The notes under the pieces were generated by a model. That model searched no databases. It had not been told where the DNA came from and saw only the letters and a program-made list of their open reading frames with translations. A program made the position numbers and the translations under genes. 11,050 bases of DNA from Bacteroidota bacterium (GTDB lineage: Bacteria; Bacteroidota; Bacteroidia; Flavobacteriales; Crocinitomicaceae). Positions 1-7,550 of this stretch are shown piece by piece. Numbering within the stretch: position 1 is the stretch's first letter; every line of letters starts with the position of its first letter. Location: the NCBI GenBank assembly GCA_029558435.1, contig JAKQEZ010000699.1, positions 1-11,050 of the forward strand, written 5' to 3'.

Positions 1-1076
1 AAAGTTCTTCCTCTACAATTACAAATGTTGCAGTTCTAAAAAACAGTGGAAGAGGTGTTCATTTTTCAGGAGTAGGAAATGCTACGTTGGTGAATGCAAC
101 TATTGCAGGAAATGGAGGTGATGCTGTTTATGCATTAAATACCGATCCGATGTCCAATTTTTCAGTTGTATTGAATAACAGTGTTGTGTATGGAACAGTT
201 ACCAATACGTTGTCGCAAGCAACTGCAAATTATTCATTGGTAGAAAACAATGCACTATCAGGTAACAATGCTGTTGATGCCACAGGAGTTTCTGCAAATC
301 AAGTGTTTGTGGACACGTTAAACAATGATTTTACATTAAAAGGAGGATCGCCAGCCATAGGTGTTGGAAGCAATGCACTGTTTACTGGATTAACAGCTAC
401 TACCAGAGATTTGTTGGGCAATGCTCGATTAAATGGAACAACAATTGATTTGGGTGCTTATGAATATCAATGCCAGGCATCTAACTCCATTGATACCAGA
501 TTAGAATGTTCACCATTTGTTTGGATAGATGGTGTAAGCTATACTAGTAACAATGATACTGCAGTTTTTGTATTACAAAACATGAATGGTTGTGATTCAA
601 TTGTAACATTAAACTTAACAATTCAAACAATAGATGTTACAACAACTGTTTCTGATCAAACGATTACAGCAAATGAAACAAATGCTTCGTATCAATGGCT
701 GGATTGTGACAATGGTATGAATGCAATTGTTGGAGCAACAAATCAATCGTTTACAGCCACGGAACCTGGAAATTACGCAGTTGCAATTACGCAGAATGGG
801 TGTACGGATACGAGTTCATGCGTGACATTGAATGACGCAGGATTAACTCAAATTAATAACACTTTGTTTAGAGTTTACCCAATTCCAACAAGTTCCACCT
901 TAACAATTGTGTCGAATCAAAATTTACAAGTTGATATCCTAGATTTATTAGGCAAGAAAGTTGGCGAGATAAATTTAGTGAAAGGTGAAAATAAATACAA
1001 TGTTCAGCATCTTACAACAGGTGTTTATTATCTTAAAACTTCAAATGGCGCCTCACACAAATTCATAAAAGAATAG
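1..1076 (+). CDS. T9SS-secreted surface protein, 3' part (5' end outside window)
   Basis: The reading frame (first full codon at 3) is open from the window edge, so the gene starts upstream; the TTG at 87 is only an internal codon. About 357 C-terminal codons are visible. In order they show: Asn/Gly-rich beta-helix-like sequence; a 'choice-of-anchor' type ending with DLGAYEY at about 447-467; a Bacteroidota repeat with WIDG and GCDSIVTLNLTI at about 522-623; an Ig-like segment (SYQWLDC ... GNYAVAITQNGC) at about 684-806; and a type A T9SS C-terminal sorting domain from about 861 (FRVYPIPT ... LLGKKV ... LTTGVYYLKT ... KFIKE). By family knowledge such proteins cross the outer membrane through the type IX system and are released or anchored at the surface after removal of this domain. 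The usual YPNP of the sorting domain reads YPIP here. The adhesin or matrix role is unknown. A strong terminator follows the stop. Confidence 0.9.
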   Translation, partial: SSSSTITNVAVLKNSGRGVHFSGVGNATLVNATIAGNGGDAVYALNTDPMSNFSVVLNNSVVYGTVTNTLSQATANYSLVENNALSGNNAVDATGVSANQVFVDTLNNDFTLKGGSPAIGVGSNALFTGLTATTRDLLGNARLNGTTIDLGAYEYQCQASNSIDTRLECSPFVWIDGVSYTSNNDTAVFVLQNMNGCDSIVTLNLTIQTIDVTTTVSDQTITANETNASYQWLDCDNGMNAIVGATNQSFTATEPGNYAVAITQNGCTDTSSCVTLNDAGLTQINNTLFRVYPIPTSSTLTIVSNQNLQVDILDLLGKKVGEINLVKGENKYNVQHLTTGVYYLKTSNGASHKFIKE

Positions 1077-1091
1077 AATTTAGTATTTTTT

Positions 1092-1124
1092 AAAACCCCT
1101 AGAGTCTAACTTTAGGGGTTTTTT
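1092..1124 (+). terminator. Rho-independent terminator of the T9SS protein gene
   Basis: The arms AAAACCCCTAGAG (1092-1104) and CTTTAGGGGTTTT (1110-1122) form a 13-bp stem with one G-T pair and a 5-nt loop (TCTAA). The T run continues to 1124. It begins 15 nt after the stop codon. The four-GC core followed by T's is a textbook intrinsic terminator and separates this gene from the next unit. Confidence 0.93.
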
Positions 1125-1168
1125 GTTTACTTTATCGTCAGAATCTCCCACCTTTTTCAAAATTCCCA

Positions 1169-1198
1169 TTTCTTTCCCAAATTGATTGCTTAATTTCG
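1169..1198 (+). promoter_or_regulatory. Probable Bacteroidota promoter of the PepSY-like gene
   Basis: TTTC (1169-1172), an 18-nt spacer and TAATTTCG (1191-1198) each differ by one base from the Bacteroidota -33 (TTTG) and -7 (TAnnTTTG) elements. The -7 element ends 21 nt before the ATG at 1220, with the preceding terminator upstream. Assignment is by pattern only. Confidence 0.5.
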
Positions 1199-1219
1199 CA
1201 ATACATAAAAACAAGCAAT

Positions 1220-1669
1220 ATGATAAAAACATTTTTAGTTAGTGCATTTGCATTGATATTAGCTGCAAATGTTTCTTATGGTCAAGACATCAAACAAAGT
1301 CAAGTACCGTCTGTGGTTGTCAATAAATTTCATCAAACATTTCCAAAAGCCTATGATGTAGAGTGGGAACTGAATGGCGATTTATACAAAGTAGAATTTG
1401 AAATGGGTGCAACAGGTTACGATCATTCTGTATGGTATGATAAATCTGGAAAAGTGGTAAAACATAAAGAAGAAATTGCAAAAAGTAGTTTACCCAAAGC
1501 CATTTTAGAAGTCATTGCAAAAGATTATTCTGGTTACAGAGTTGACGATGTGAAAAAATATACAGAAAATGGAAAAGTAACTTACAAGTGTGAGTTGGAC
1601 TCTAAAACACAAGACTGGAAAGTTACTTTTGATGAAAACGGAAAAGTGTTGAACAAAATAGCAGATTAA
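1220..1669 (+). CDS. Secreted PepSY-like (BLIP-like) domain protein
   Basis: This 149-residue protein has an N-terminal signal peptide (hydrophobic residues 4-17, likely cleavage near SYG/Q at 20-22), so it should act in the periplasm or outside the cell. The rest looks like two tandem copies of the PepSY-like fold typical of Bacteroidota (PF11396-type, 'beta-lactamase-inhibitor-like'). Copy one is about residues 29-86 (VPSVV..KFHQTFP, VEWELNG, HSVWYDKSGKVVKHKEEI). Copy two is about 91-147 (LPKAILEVIAKDY, TENGKVTYKCEL, WKVTFDENGKVLNKI). The ligand and function are not known; beta-lactamase inhibition should not be assumed from the family name. It is followed after one base by a DUF2490-type outer-membrane gene, so the two are probably co-transcribed. 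ATG at 1220 is required to include the signal peptide. Confidence 0.85.
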   Translation: MIKTFLVSAFALILAANVSYGQDIKQSQVPSVVVNKFHQTFPKAYDVEWELNGDLYKVEFEMGATGYDHSVWYDKSGKVVKHKEEIAKSSLPKAILEVIAKDYSGYRVDDVKKYTENGKVTYKCELDSKTQDWKVTFDENGKVLNKIAD

Positions 1670-1670
1670 G

Positions 1671-2465
1671 TTGAAAACACTGATCGTTTGTCTTGCAATC
1701 TTTTGTTTGTCAACACTTGAATTAGTTGCGCAAATTGGTGTTCCAGGATTAGGTAAGGCAAATGTAGCTTCGTGGTTTGCTTTGGGTATTAGTCAAAAGT
1801 TAGATACCATTGAAGGAAAAGGTTGGCAATCGATGTCCTACATTGGATTGGGGCGTATTAGCAATCCGGATAATTACGCTATTTTCCAAAAACAAGCTAT
1901 GTTGGTGGTAAACCAAGAGTTTTATCATCAATTTCATCACAATTGGCAGTATTCTTTTGGATTGAGTTACCGTCTCCGAGATGAATACCTAGATGATTAT
2001 CCCTACACGCACGATTCACCAAGACAAAAACAAGAGTTTAGAACCTATGCACGATTATCCTACACCTATAAAAAAGGTCCAATTAAGTTAGTACCCACAT
2101 TGGGCCATGATTTTCGAAAATTTTGTGCACCTAATTTTTCAAGGGTGAGTGAAGATTTTCAGTTCAGATCACGTGTTCGTTTGCAATTAACAATCAATTT
2201 GGATGCTCAAAAAATTCACCGTTTGATTTTTAGTTCCGAACATTTTTTCTCCATCAGTAAGAAAAACTATCCTAACCGTTGGACGGATTTTAACTACCGC
2301 GAGAGCCGTTTTTCGGTTCATTATTCCATATCTCCAAAATCAATTCCTGTCATTTTTAATGTTGGATACATGAATAATTTAATGGGTAATAAAAATCCAT
2401 ACAGCGTTCATTATTTGGCAGCAGATATCATAATTGAAAACCCGTTCAAATTGAAAAAACGATAG
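1671..2465 (+). CDS. DUF2490-type outer-membrane protein
   Basis: The product has 264 residues with a signal peptide (hydrophobic 3-18, cleavage near LVA/Q at 20-21). The mature part alternates polar and hydrophobic residues with many aromatics, as in beta-barrels, and carries features I associate with DUF2490 proteins: a Trp near the mature N-terminus (VASWFALGI), FGLSYRLRDEY, RFSVHYSI and VIFNVGYMNN near the end. The start is TTG at 1671, one base after the previous stop. No other in-frame start gives a signal peptide; the next ATG lies deep in the mature protein. The rare start and tight spacing suggest translational coupling to the PepSY-like gene. The function of DUF2490 is unknown; a small outer-membrane barrel is the best structural guess. 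The family assignment is from memory of sequence style, not a search. Confidence 0.75.
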   Translation: MKTLIVCLAIFCLSTLELVAQIGVPGLGKANVASWFALGISQKLDTIEGKGWQSMSYIGLGRISNPDNYAIFQKQAMLVVNQEFYHQFHHNWQYSFGLSYRLRDEYLDDYPYTHDSPRQKQEFRTYARLSYTYKKGPIKLVPTLGHDFRKFCAPNFSRVSEDFQFRSRVRLQLTINLDAQKIHRLIFSSEHFFSISKKNYPNRWTDFNYRESRFSVHYSISPKSIPVIFNVGYMNNLMGNKNPYSVHYLAADIIIENPFKLKKR

Positions 2466-2490
2466 TATTTACGAAAATTACGAATAATAA

Positions 2491-3369
2491 CTACCACGTT
2501 GGGCAAGTGCCACAACCATTTTTTGTGCGTATGTAAAACAAAGCACCAATTACGGCATCCATTTGCATATATCCATACACTTGACGAGCAAATGCAGATT
2601 TATCATCCGGGCGTGTTCTCACTTTTACTTGATGCATTAAACCACCGCCCCAATTGGCTTGTAAAAATACGTGTTTAAAAAACTCAAAACGCAAGCCTAC
2701 ATGGGCAGACAATCCATATCCAGAAAGTGAAATAGTAACCATGTCTTTTTTACCAGCAAATGTGAAATCGTTGTAAGACAATAAACCACCCAAAGAAAGC
2801 CCAGCATTGGTTGTAAAGCCAAACCATCCATTCTTTTTGGTTCTATACCATTGGTCGGAACGCATCACTTCAAAACGCAAATAATTCAACCCGTTTGAAT
2901 TTTCATAATGAAATGTATTTCTATCGGTTGTAAAGTCATAATTATCATAATCTCCCGATAAATGCGTTGTGTTGTCCACTCCTGGATCAATATGTCCCGA
3001 TAATTTTACCTGATTATGGTCTGCAAAAATGTATTTCAAATGGTCGTAACCAAAAGAAACCGCCCAATGATCTTTGAAATAATATCCAATTCTAACGTTG
3101 AACTGAGGAACGGTTATTTTTCGTGGATCAAAATAATGCCAACCAAATTTTGATGGATTATCGTGTGCTTTTGCTTCTCCCATCGTAAAATCATAGCCTT
3201 GTCCTACAAAACGCAAATTACTTTTGGTGTAATACGAACGATTGTAGCCCCAATAAAAAAACAAGGCACCTTTTTCATCAGCATTTTTTGGCAAGTTTCG
3301 TTTCTTTTTCTGCGCCATTGCTGGTAAAGAAAAAGCAACTAATAGGAGAATTAAAGCAATTTGTTTCAT
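2491..3369 (-). CDS. Outer-membrane beta-barrel protein, hypothetical
   Basis: This 292-residue protein has a clear signal peptide (MKQIALILLLVAFSLPAMA, cleavage before Q20) and a short basic mature start (KKKR). The body is rich in Tyr, Phe, Trp and Gly with alternating strands (FNVRIGYYF, WAVSFGYDHL, YLRFEVM, LSAHVGLRFEF, VFLQANWGGGL, DAVIGALFYI), consistent with an outer-membrane barrel. A segment near residues 39-71 (WGYNRSYYTKSNLRF, GYDFTM, DNPSKF) resembles a conserved Bacteroidota family of unknown function. After the last strand come a CxxC pair (C286, C289) and a terminal Trp. The ATG overlaps the stop of the upstream pseudouridine synthase as ATGA, so translation is probably coupled. 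It converges on the DUF2490 gene across 25 nt with no visible terminator hairpin. Confidence 0.8.
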   Translation of the reverse strand: MKQIALILLLVAFSLPAMAQKKKRNLPKNADEKGALFFYWGYNRSYYTKSNLRFVGQGYDFTMGEAKAHDNPSKFGWHYFDPRKITVPQFNVRIGYYFKDHWAVSFGYDHLKYIFADHNQVKLSGHIDPGVDNTTHLSGDYDNYDFTTDRNTFHYENSNGLNYLRFEVMRSDQWYRTKKNGWFGFTTNAGLSLGGLLSYNDFTFAGKKDMVTISLSGYGLSAHVGLRFEFFKHVFLQANWGGGLMHQVKVRTRPDDKSAFARQVYGYMQMDAVIGALFYIRTKNGCGTCPTW

Positions 3370-4286
3370 AGCGACATTTTTATGAATGAAATTTCTTTTT
3401 CGGTTAAAAAACGGTAATAACCTCTTGGTAAATCTTTTTTCGTTAAATCAGCATAGGCAACACGATCTTGGCGTACAACAGTATAACCCAACGCTTCAAA
3501 TGTTCTGCGTATTAACTGATTTTTGGTGCTTCTTATTTTTACACCTACTTCAAAATACGAAGGATTGGTAAATTCAATTTCTTCAAATCGCGATGTGCCG
3601 TCTTCCAAATCCACACCCGATCTTAATTTTTCAACGTCCTCTTTTTTCAACGGTTTGTTCAATTCAACCTCAAAAATTTGAGCAGCTTTGCGCAAAGGAT
3701 GCACTAACTTTTTAGCCAAATCACCATCGTTGGTAAATAAAACCAACCCCGATGTTTCTTTGTCCAATCTGTCAACAGGATAAATGCGCTCTTTGCAAGC
3801 TTTTCGCACTAAATAATCCGCCGATTTTTTGCTGTTTGGATCATTGGCAACCATCACAAATCCTTTTGGTTTGTTAAGCAAAACATAACGTTTAACCTCT
3901 GCGCGTATCGTTTCTTCGTCGTATTTAACAACATCGGTTGGCGCCACTTTATAACCCAATTCGGTTACAATTTTTCCATTCACAGAAACAACACCTGTTG
4001 CAATCAATACATCAGCTTCTCTTCGTGAACAGATGCCCGCATTCGACAAATATTTGTTCAAGCGTATTGCATCTTCGTTAAAACTTGGAAGCGGATCACC
4101 CTTCTTTTGTTTGTCTTTAAGGTTTACAAAACGACTTTTTGCCTTGATTTCTTTGTTAGTTAATTTAGGCTTTTGTGATTTGCCTGTTGAACTACTTTTT
4201 TTTGTAGTTGATTTCGACTTTGAAGCCGTCGAATTGGCTCTACTTGTTCTGGTAGATTTTCCTCTACCGCTTCCATTTGTGTTCAT
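3366..4286 (-). CDS. rluB: RsuA/RluB-family rRNA pseudouridine synthase
   Basis: A 306-residue enzyme expected to convert a uridine to pseudouridine in ribosomal RNA. Residues 1-62 form a low-complexity Ser/Thr/Lys/Arg-rich tail, probably disordered and RNA-contacting. An S4 RNA-binding domain spans about 73-120 (IRLNKYLSNAGICSRREAD ... GVVSVNG). The catalytic domain begins at YVLLNKPKGF (134-143) and includes YPVDRLDKETSGL, with catalytic Asp175 in RLD, and LFTNDGDLAKKL. The later family motif, usually EGxxRQVRRM, reads STKNQLIRRTFEALGY here, followed by DRVAYADL and LPRGYYRFLTEKE. The Tyr usual after the catalytic block appears as Phe (QIFEVEL). These differences make the exact target uncertain; RluB, RluE or RluF-like specificity is possible and the symbol is tentative. 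The gene overlaps the barrel gene by 4 nt and has its own promoter at 4309-4337. Confidence 0.85.
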   Translation of the reverse strand: MNTNGSGRGKSTRTSRANSTASKSKSTTKKSSSTGKSQKPKLTNKEIKAKSRFVNLKDKQKKGDPLPSFNEDAIRLNKYLSNAGICSRREADVLIATGVVSVNGKIVTELGYKVAPTDVVKYDEETIRAEVKRYVLLNKPKGFVMVANDPNSKKSADYLVRKACKERIYPVDRLDKETSGLVLFTNDGDLAKKLVHPLRKAAQIFEVELNKPLKKEDVEKLRSGVDLEDGTSRFEEIEFTNPSYFEVGVKIRSTKNQLIRRTFEALGYTVVRQDRVAYADLTKKDLPRGYYRFLTEKEISFIKMSL

Positions 4287-4308
4287 CTCGAGCAGAATTA
4301 ATAAAGTG

Positions 4309-4337
4309 CAAATTTACAATGAAAAATTGAATAGCAA
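4309..4337 (-). promoter_or_regulatory. Bacteroidota-type promoter of the pseudouridine synthase unit
   Basis: On the minus strand, TTG (4337-4335), an 18-nt spacer and TAAATTTG (4316-4309) match the -33/-7 consensus well. The -7 element ends 22 nt before the ATG at 4286. It lies in the 55-nt gap after the glycosyltransferase stop, so the pseudouridine synthase and barrel genes can be expressed separately from the asnB-GT genes, although no terminator blocks read-through. Confidence 0.65.
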
Positions 4338-4341
4338 GGTT

Positions 4342-5571
4342 TTACCCAATGATTTCTTGATAAATCTCCCAGTAACGCGCTACACCATTGTCCAAAGAAA
4401 AATATTCCAAAGCGCCTTTTTGAGCTTCTTTTTGGTTGAACGTTGTCGTAAAATTCATGGCCTTTTCATACTGATTTTCGGTAAACTCTTCCACCACATT
4501 TCCAGCACTGTATATTTTTACGATGCTATCCGTATCTCCTACACCAGCATTGCACACCAACGGAATACCCATTGCCATAATTTCTCCCTGTTTGGTAGGA
4601 GAGGAGGCTTTTTTAGAATACGATGGTAAAATAAAAAACACCGATACATCAAACGTTGAAATATACAACGGCATTTCTTTGTGAAAACACGCTGTAATCA
4701 ATAAATCGGAGCTTGAAATACCTTTTTCTTGCGCCAAATTCAAAATAGTTGAAGGCTGCTCATTGGTAACAAATAAAAAACGCGCTTGTGGCTGGTATTT
4801 TTTTAATATTTTGAAATAGTCCAACATTTCGGGCAACATATACCAAGTGCCAATTGAACCAACATAACCCACAATGTAATCCGATGGTTGAATACCCAAT
4901 TGTGTTTTTAATTCTTCTGTTTTATTTTTTTCTACAGTTATTGGGTCAAATAGAGAAGTATCCACACAGCAAGGAATAACCACTATTTTATCGCTGGATA
5001 CTTGTGGTAAATTCCACGAAAGTATTTCTTGTTTCCCATTTTCGGTCAAACTCACAATTTTATCCGACTCGCTAAAAAACAAACGTTCTTTTTGCTTGAA
5101 AAAACGGTAAACTTTGTTAAAAACGGGATTAGAAATATTCCAAATTTTACCATCCACACGTTCATCCGCCCAAAAACCACGCATGTCAAAAACCATTTTT
5201 AAACCAAAACGTTTTTTTAAATCCATTCCAGCCAAAGCAGCAATGTAACTTCTGCAATGTACCAAATCAAACTTTTTTGTTCGGTGGAGTTGTTTAGCTT
5301 TTCGTTTTATTGCCCATAAATCCCAAAGAGTTGAGAGCAATGGCGGACGTTTGGTGTATTTCAACGGATGCCAATCAATTGTTGCTTGTTGACAAATGGT
5401 TTCAATTTTTTCTCGAAATTGTTCCAACTTTTCTGGTTTTTCGCAACTAATCAAGGTGATTTGAACCCCCTTTTTACTCAAACCAACTAAATAGGGTAAC
5501 ACCTGCGATTGCCCCAGTGCATCGGTCATGCCGTCATAAGAAATATACAATGCTTTTTTTACTCCATCCAT
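4342..5571 (-). CDS. GT4-family glycosyltransferase
   Basis: A 409-residue GT-B-fold glycosyltransferase of the retaining GT4 type, expected to transfer a sugar from a nucleotide-sugar donor onto a growing surface glycan at the cytoplasmic side of the membrane. The N-terminal acceptor half shows LYISYDGMTDALGQSQVLPYL (split around residues 8-28), VHCRSYIAALAG (104-115) and FDMRGFWADERVDG (128-141). The linker region has IPCCVDTSLF (199-208) and VGYVGSIGTWY (234-244). The donor half ends with SPTKQGEIMAMGIPLV (324-339), where Glu330 is the position usually contacting the donor ribose. The C-terminus (YWEIYQEII) is typical for the family. No transmembrane segment is seen. Its ATG lies inside the 3' end of the asnB-type gene (13-nt overlap), indicating tight coupling. 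Donor and acceptor sugars cannot be inferred. Confidence 0.88.
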   Translation of the reverse strand: MDGVKKALYISYDGMTDALGQSQVLPYLVGLSKKGVQITLISCEKPEKLEQFREKIETICQQATIDWHPLKYTKRPPLLSTLWDLWAIKRKAKQLHRTKKFDLVHCRSYIAALAGMDLKKRFGLKMVFDMRGFWADERVDGKIWNISNPVFNKVYRFFKQKERLFFSESDKIVSLTENGKQEILSWNLPQVSSDKIVVIPCCVDTSLFDPITVEKNKTEELKTQLGIQPSDYIVGYVGSIGTWYMLPEMLDYFKILKKYQPQARFLFVTNEQPSTILNLAQEKGISSSDLLITACFHKEMPLYISTFDVSVFFILPSYSKKASSPTKQGEIMAMGIPLVCNAGVGDTDSIVKIYSAGNVVEEFTENQYEKAMNFTTTFNQKEAQKGALEYFSLDNGVARYWEIYQEIIG

Positions 5572-7463
5572 TTCTCATACCACATTTGAAACATCAACAA
5601 ATACCAGATTTTCACATCCAATTCTTTTTTGCCACTATAGAAATTGGTTTTCAATTTGGAAACATATTGCCAGTTAAACAAACCTTGTTTGGTAATGCGT
5701 TCCTCGTTGATGTAATTGTCAACAAACGGACGTAATTCATTAGCCAACCATTTTGCAATCGGAATGGCAAATCCCATTTTGGGGCGGTTCAATAACTGCT
5801 CAGGAATGTATTGGTGCGCAATTTCACGCAAAATGTATTTTTTTACTCCCTTGTTATATTTAAAATTGTCGGGAAGTGTTGCTGCCCATTCAATCAAGCG
5901 ATGATCGAGTAACGGTTCACGTCCTTCTAAACTAACCGACATCGTTGCTCTGTCCACTTTTTGCAAAATATCATCCACCAAATAGGTTTGATAATCAATG
6001 GCCATCATATACGAAAGTGGCGTGAAATACGCTTTTTTCAATTCCTCACTTTTATATAAATTAGAAGGCAGCTTTACCTTAAACGCCATTAATTGGTCAA
6101 TTTGTTGGTCGGTAAATTGCTGACTCAAACTCAACATAATTTCGGTGGGCGAAGGGTTTTTTAAAACTCCTTTCAACTTCTCGTAACGGTTGTGAAAGTT
6201 ATATTTGTTGCGCAACACTGGCAATGCTTCCGAAGGAATAATTTCCATCAAACCAGCCATTGTTTTTCGAGCAAACGACGGAATCGCATTGATTTTCTTT
6301 CCATATCGTTCCAAATAATCATACCGGTTGTAGCCCGCAAAAACTTCGTCGCCACCATCAGCACTTAAAGCAACTGTAACTTCTTTTCGCGCAATTTTAC
6401 TCACCAAATGTGTAGGTATTGCACTGCTATCGGCAAATGGTTCGTCGTAATAAAAAGGTAATTCAGTAATAACATCCAACGCCTCTTTTTGGGTGCACGT
6501 ATAAGTGGTGTGTTCTGTTCCCAAATGCTTGGCAATGTCTGCTGCATAAGGCGCTTCATTCAAGCCAATATCGGGAACACCTATGGTATATGTTTTTAAT
6601 TTTTGTGTGCGATCTTTTTGTAATATAGCCGTAACGGTTGTGCTGTCATAGCCGCCACTTAAAAAAATTCCTACAGGCACATCGGCAATCATTCGATAGT
6701 TGCATGCAGAGGTAATTAATTCTTCGGTTTTCAACTTCGCTTCGTCAAAAGAAAGCTGAAGTTTAGGCTGATTGTAAAAATCATACACATTCCAATAGTT
6801 CGATATCGACATATTTCGATAGTGCAATTTTACCACCGCAAAATGACCCGGCAATAACTTAGAACAATCCTCAAAAATACACGCATCACTAGGAACATTG
6901 CCATATTGCATAAACGAAGCAACTGCATGAGGATTGATGTTTTTTTGAAAATTAGGATGCTGATGAAAAGCCTTTAATTCCGATGCAAACAACAACAAAC
7001 CGTCTTTGAAATAATAATGCAATGGTTTCACCCCCGTTCTGTCACGCGCTAGAAACACCTCGTTTTTATTGTTATCGAAAATCACAAAGGCAAACATGCC
7101 AATCATTTTTTGCAAACATGCATCTCCCCATTGTTGGTAGGCGTGGAGAATAACCTCTGTGTCCGAATCACTCACAAAAGTGTGACCTAATTCCACTAAT
7201 TCGGCTTTAATTTCTTGGTAATTGTAAATTTCACCGTTAAAAGTTATCCAAAGATTGTTCAACTGCATGGGTTGCTTGCCGTGCTCCGTTAAATCAATGA
7301 TTGCTAAACGACGGTGACCAAAACCAATCGTAGCATTTTCCGTTTGAAATAATTCATATCCCGCACCATCTGGTCCTCGGTGATACAACGTATCGGTCAT
7401 CTTTTGAAGCGTTTCATAAGATGAGTTTTTTTGGAAGTCAATAAATCCTGCAATTCCACACAT
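5559..7463 (-). CDS. asnB: AsnB-type glutamine-dependent amidotransferase (asparagine synthase-like)
   Basis: The protein has 634 residues when started at ATG 7463, which places the class II glutaminase nucleophile at Cys2 (MCGIAGF). An in-frame GTG two codons upstream would bury this Cys and is rejected. The glutaminase domain spans about 2-210, with YHRGPDG (27-33), GHRRLAIIDL (49-58), FNGEIYNY (75-82) and SDTEVILH (100-107). The synthetase domain follows, with an ATP PP-loop LSGGYDST (268-275), YYDEPFADSSAIP (338-350), SADGGDEVFAGYNRY (367-381) and DRATMSVSLEGREPLLDHRL (504-523). Known enzymes of this fold make Asn from Asp, Gln and ATP; close relatives in glycan clusters amidate sugar acids. 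The downstream overlapping GT4 gene and the Tyr in the PP-loop (SGGYDS rather than SGGLDS) favour the glycan role by inference, but housekeeping asparagine synthesis is not excluded. Confidence 0.9.
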   Translation of the reverse strand: MCGIAGFIDFQKNSSYETLQKMTDTLYHRGPDGAGYELFQTENATIGFGHRRLAIIDLTEHGKQPMQLNNLWITFNGEIYNYQEIKAELVELGHTFVSDSDTEVILHAYQQWGDACLQKMIGMFAFVIFDNNKNEVFLARDRTGVKPLHYYFKDGLLLFASELKAFHQHPNFQKNINPHAVASFMQYGNVPSDACIFEDCSKLLPGHFAVVKLHYRNMSISNYWNVYDFYNQPKLQLSFDEAKLKTEELITSACNYRMIADVPVGIFLSGGYDSTTVTAILQKDRTQKLKTYTIGVPDIGLNEAPYAADIAKHLGTEHTTYTCTQKEALDVITELPFYYDEPFADSSAIPTHLVSKIARKEVTVALSADGGDEVFAGYNRYDYLERYGKKINAIPSFARKTMAGLMEIIPSEALPVLRNKYNFHNRYEKLKGVLKNPSPTEIMLSLSQQFTDQQIDQLMAFKVKLPSNLYKSEELKKAYFTPLSYMMAIDYQTYLVDDILQKVDRATMSVSLEGREPLLDHRLIEWAATLPDNFKYNKGVKKYILREIAHQYIPEQLLNRPKMGFAIPIAKWLANELRPFVDNYINEERITKQGLFNWQYVSKLKTNFYSGKKELDVKIWYLLMFQMWYEKWME

Positions 7464-7468
7464 GACCA

Positions 7469-7498
7469 CAAAGATAATAATCGCTTAAAAATAGGAAA
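7469..7498 (-). promoter_or_regulatory. Promoter of the asnB-GT4 operon, nearly leaderless
   Basis: On the minus strand, TTTC (7498-7495), an 18-nt spacer and a perfect TAnnTTTG element, TATCTTTG (7476-7469), precede the ATG at 7463 by only 5 nt. With the usual start a few bases after the -7 element, the mRNA would begin at or next to the start codon. Confidence 0.6.
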
Positions 7499-7550
7499 GA
7501 TATGCGTAAAATGTTTTTGTGTATTGCAAAGAATAGTTCAAAATAAACGC

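Noticed and set aside
87..89. TTG at 87 as start of the first gene
   Set aside because: The frame is open and of the same repetitive, beta-helix-like composition back to base 3, with no signal peptide after 87; the true start is outside the window.
2466..2490. Search for a bidirectional terminator between the convergent DUF2490 and barrel genes
   Set aside because: The 25 nt contain no inverted repeat with a stable stem.
3386..3571. 61-codon plus-strand frame
   Set aside because: Antisense shadow of the well-supported pseudouridine synthase gene.
4033..4629. 198-codon open frame on the plus strand
   Set aside because: It runs antisense through the start of the pseudouridine synthase and the end of the glycosyltransferase, with Leu/Phe-rich composition mirroring the Lys/Ser-rich tail; no family resemblance.
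5517..5904. Two small plus-strand frames (5517-5735 and 5716-5904)
   Set aside because: Both are antisense to the conserved C-terminal region of the amidotransferase and the start of the glycosyltransferase; no coding signal of their own.
7464..7469. GTG start for asnB two codons upstream of the ATG
   Set aside because: The glutaminase needs Cys at position 2 after Met removal; only ATG 7463 gives MCGIAGF.
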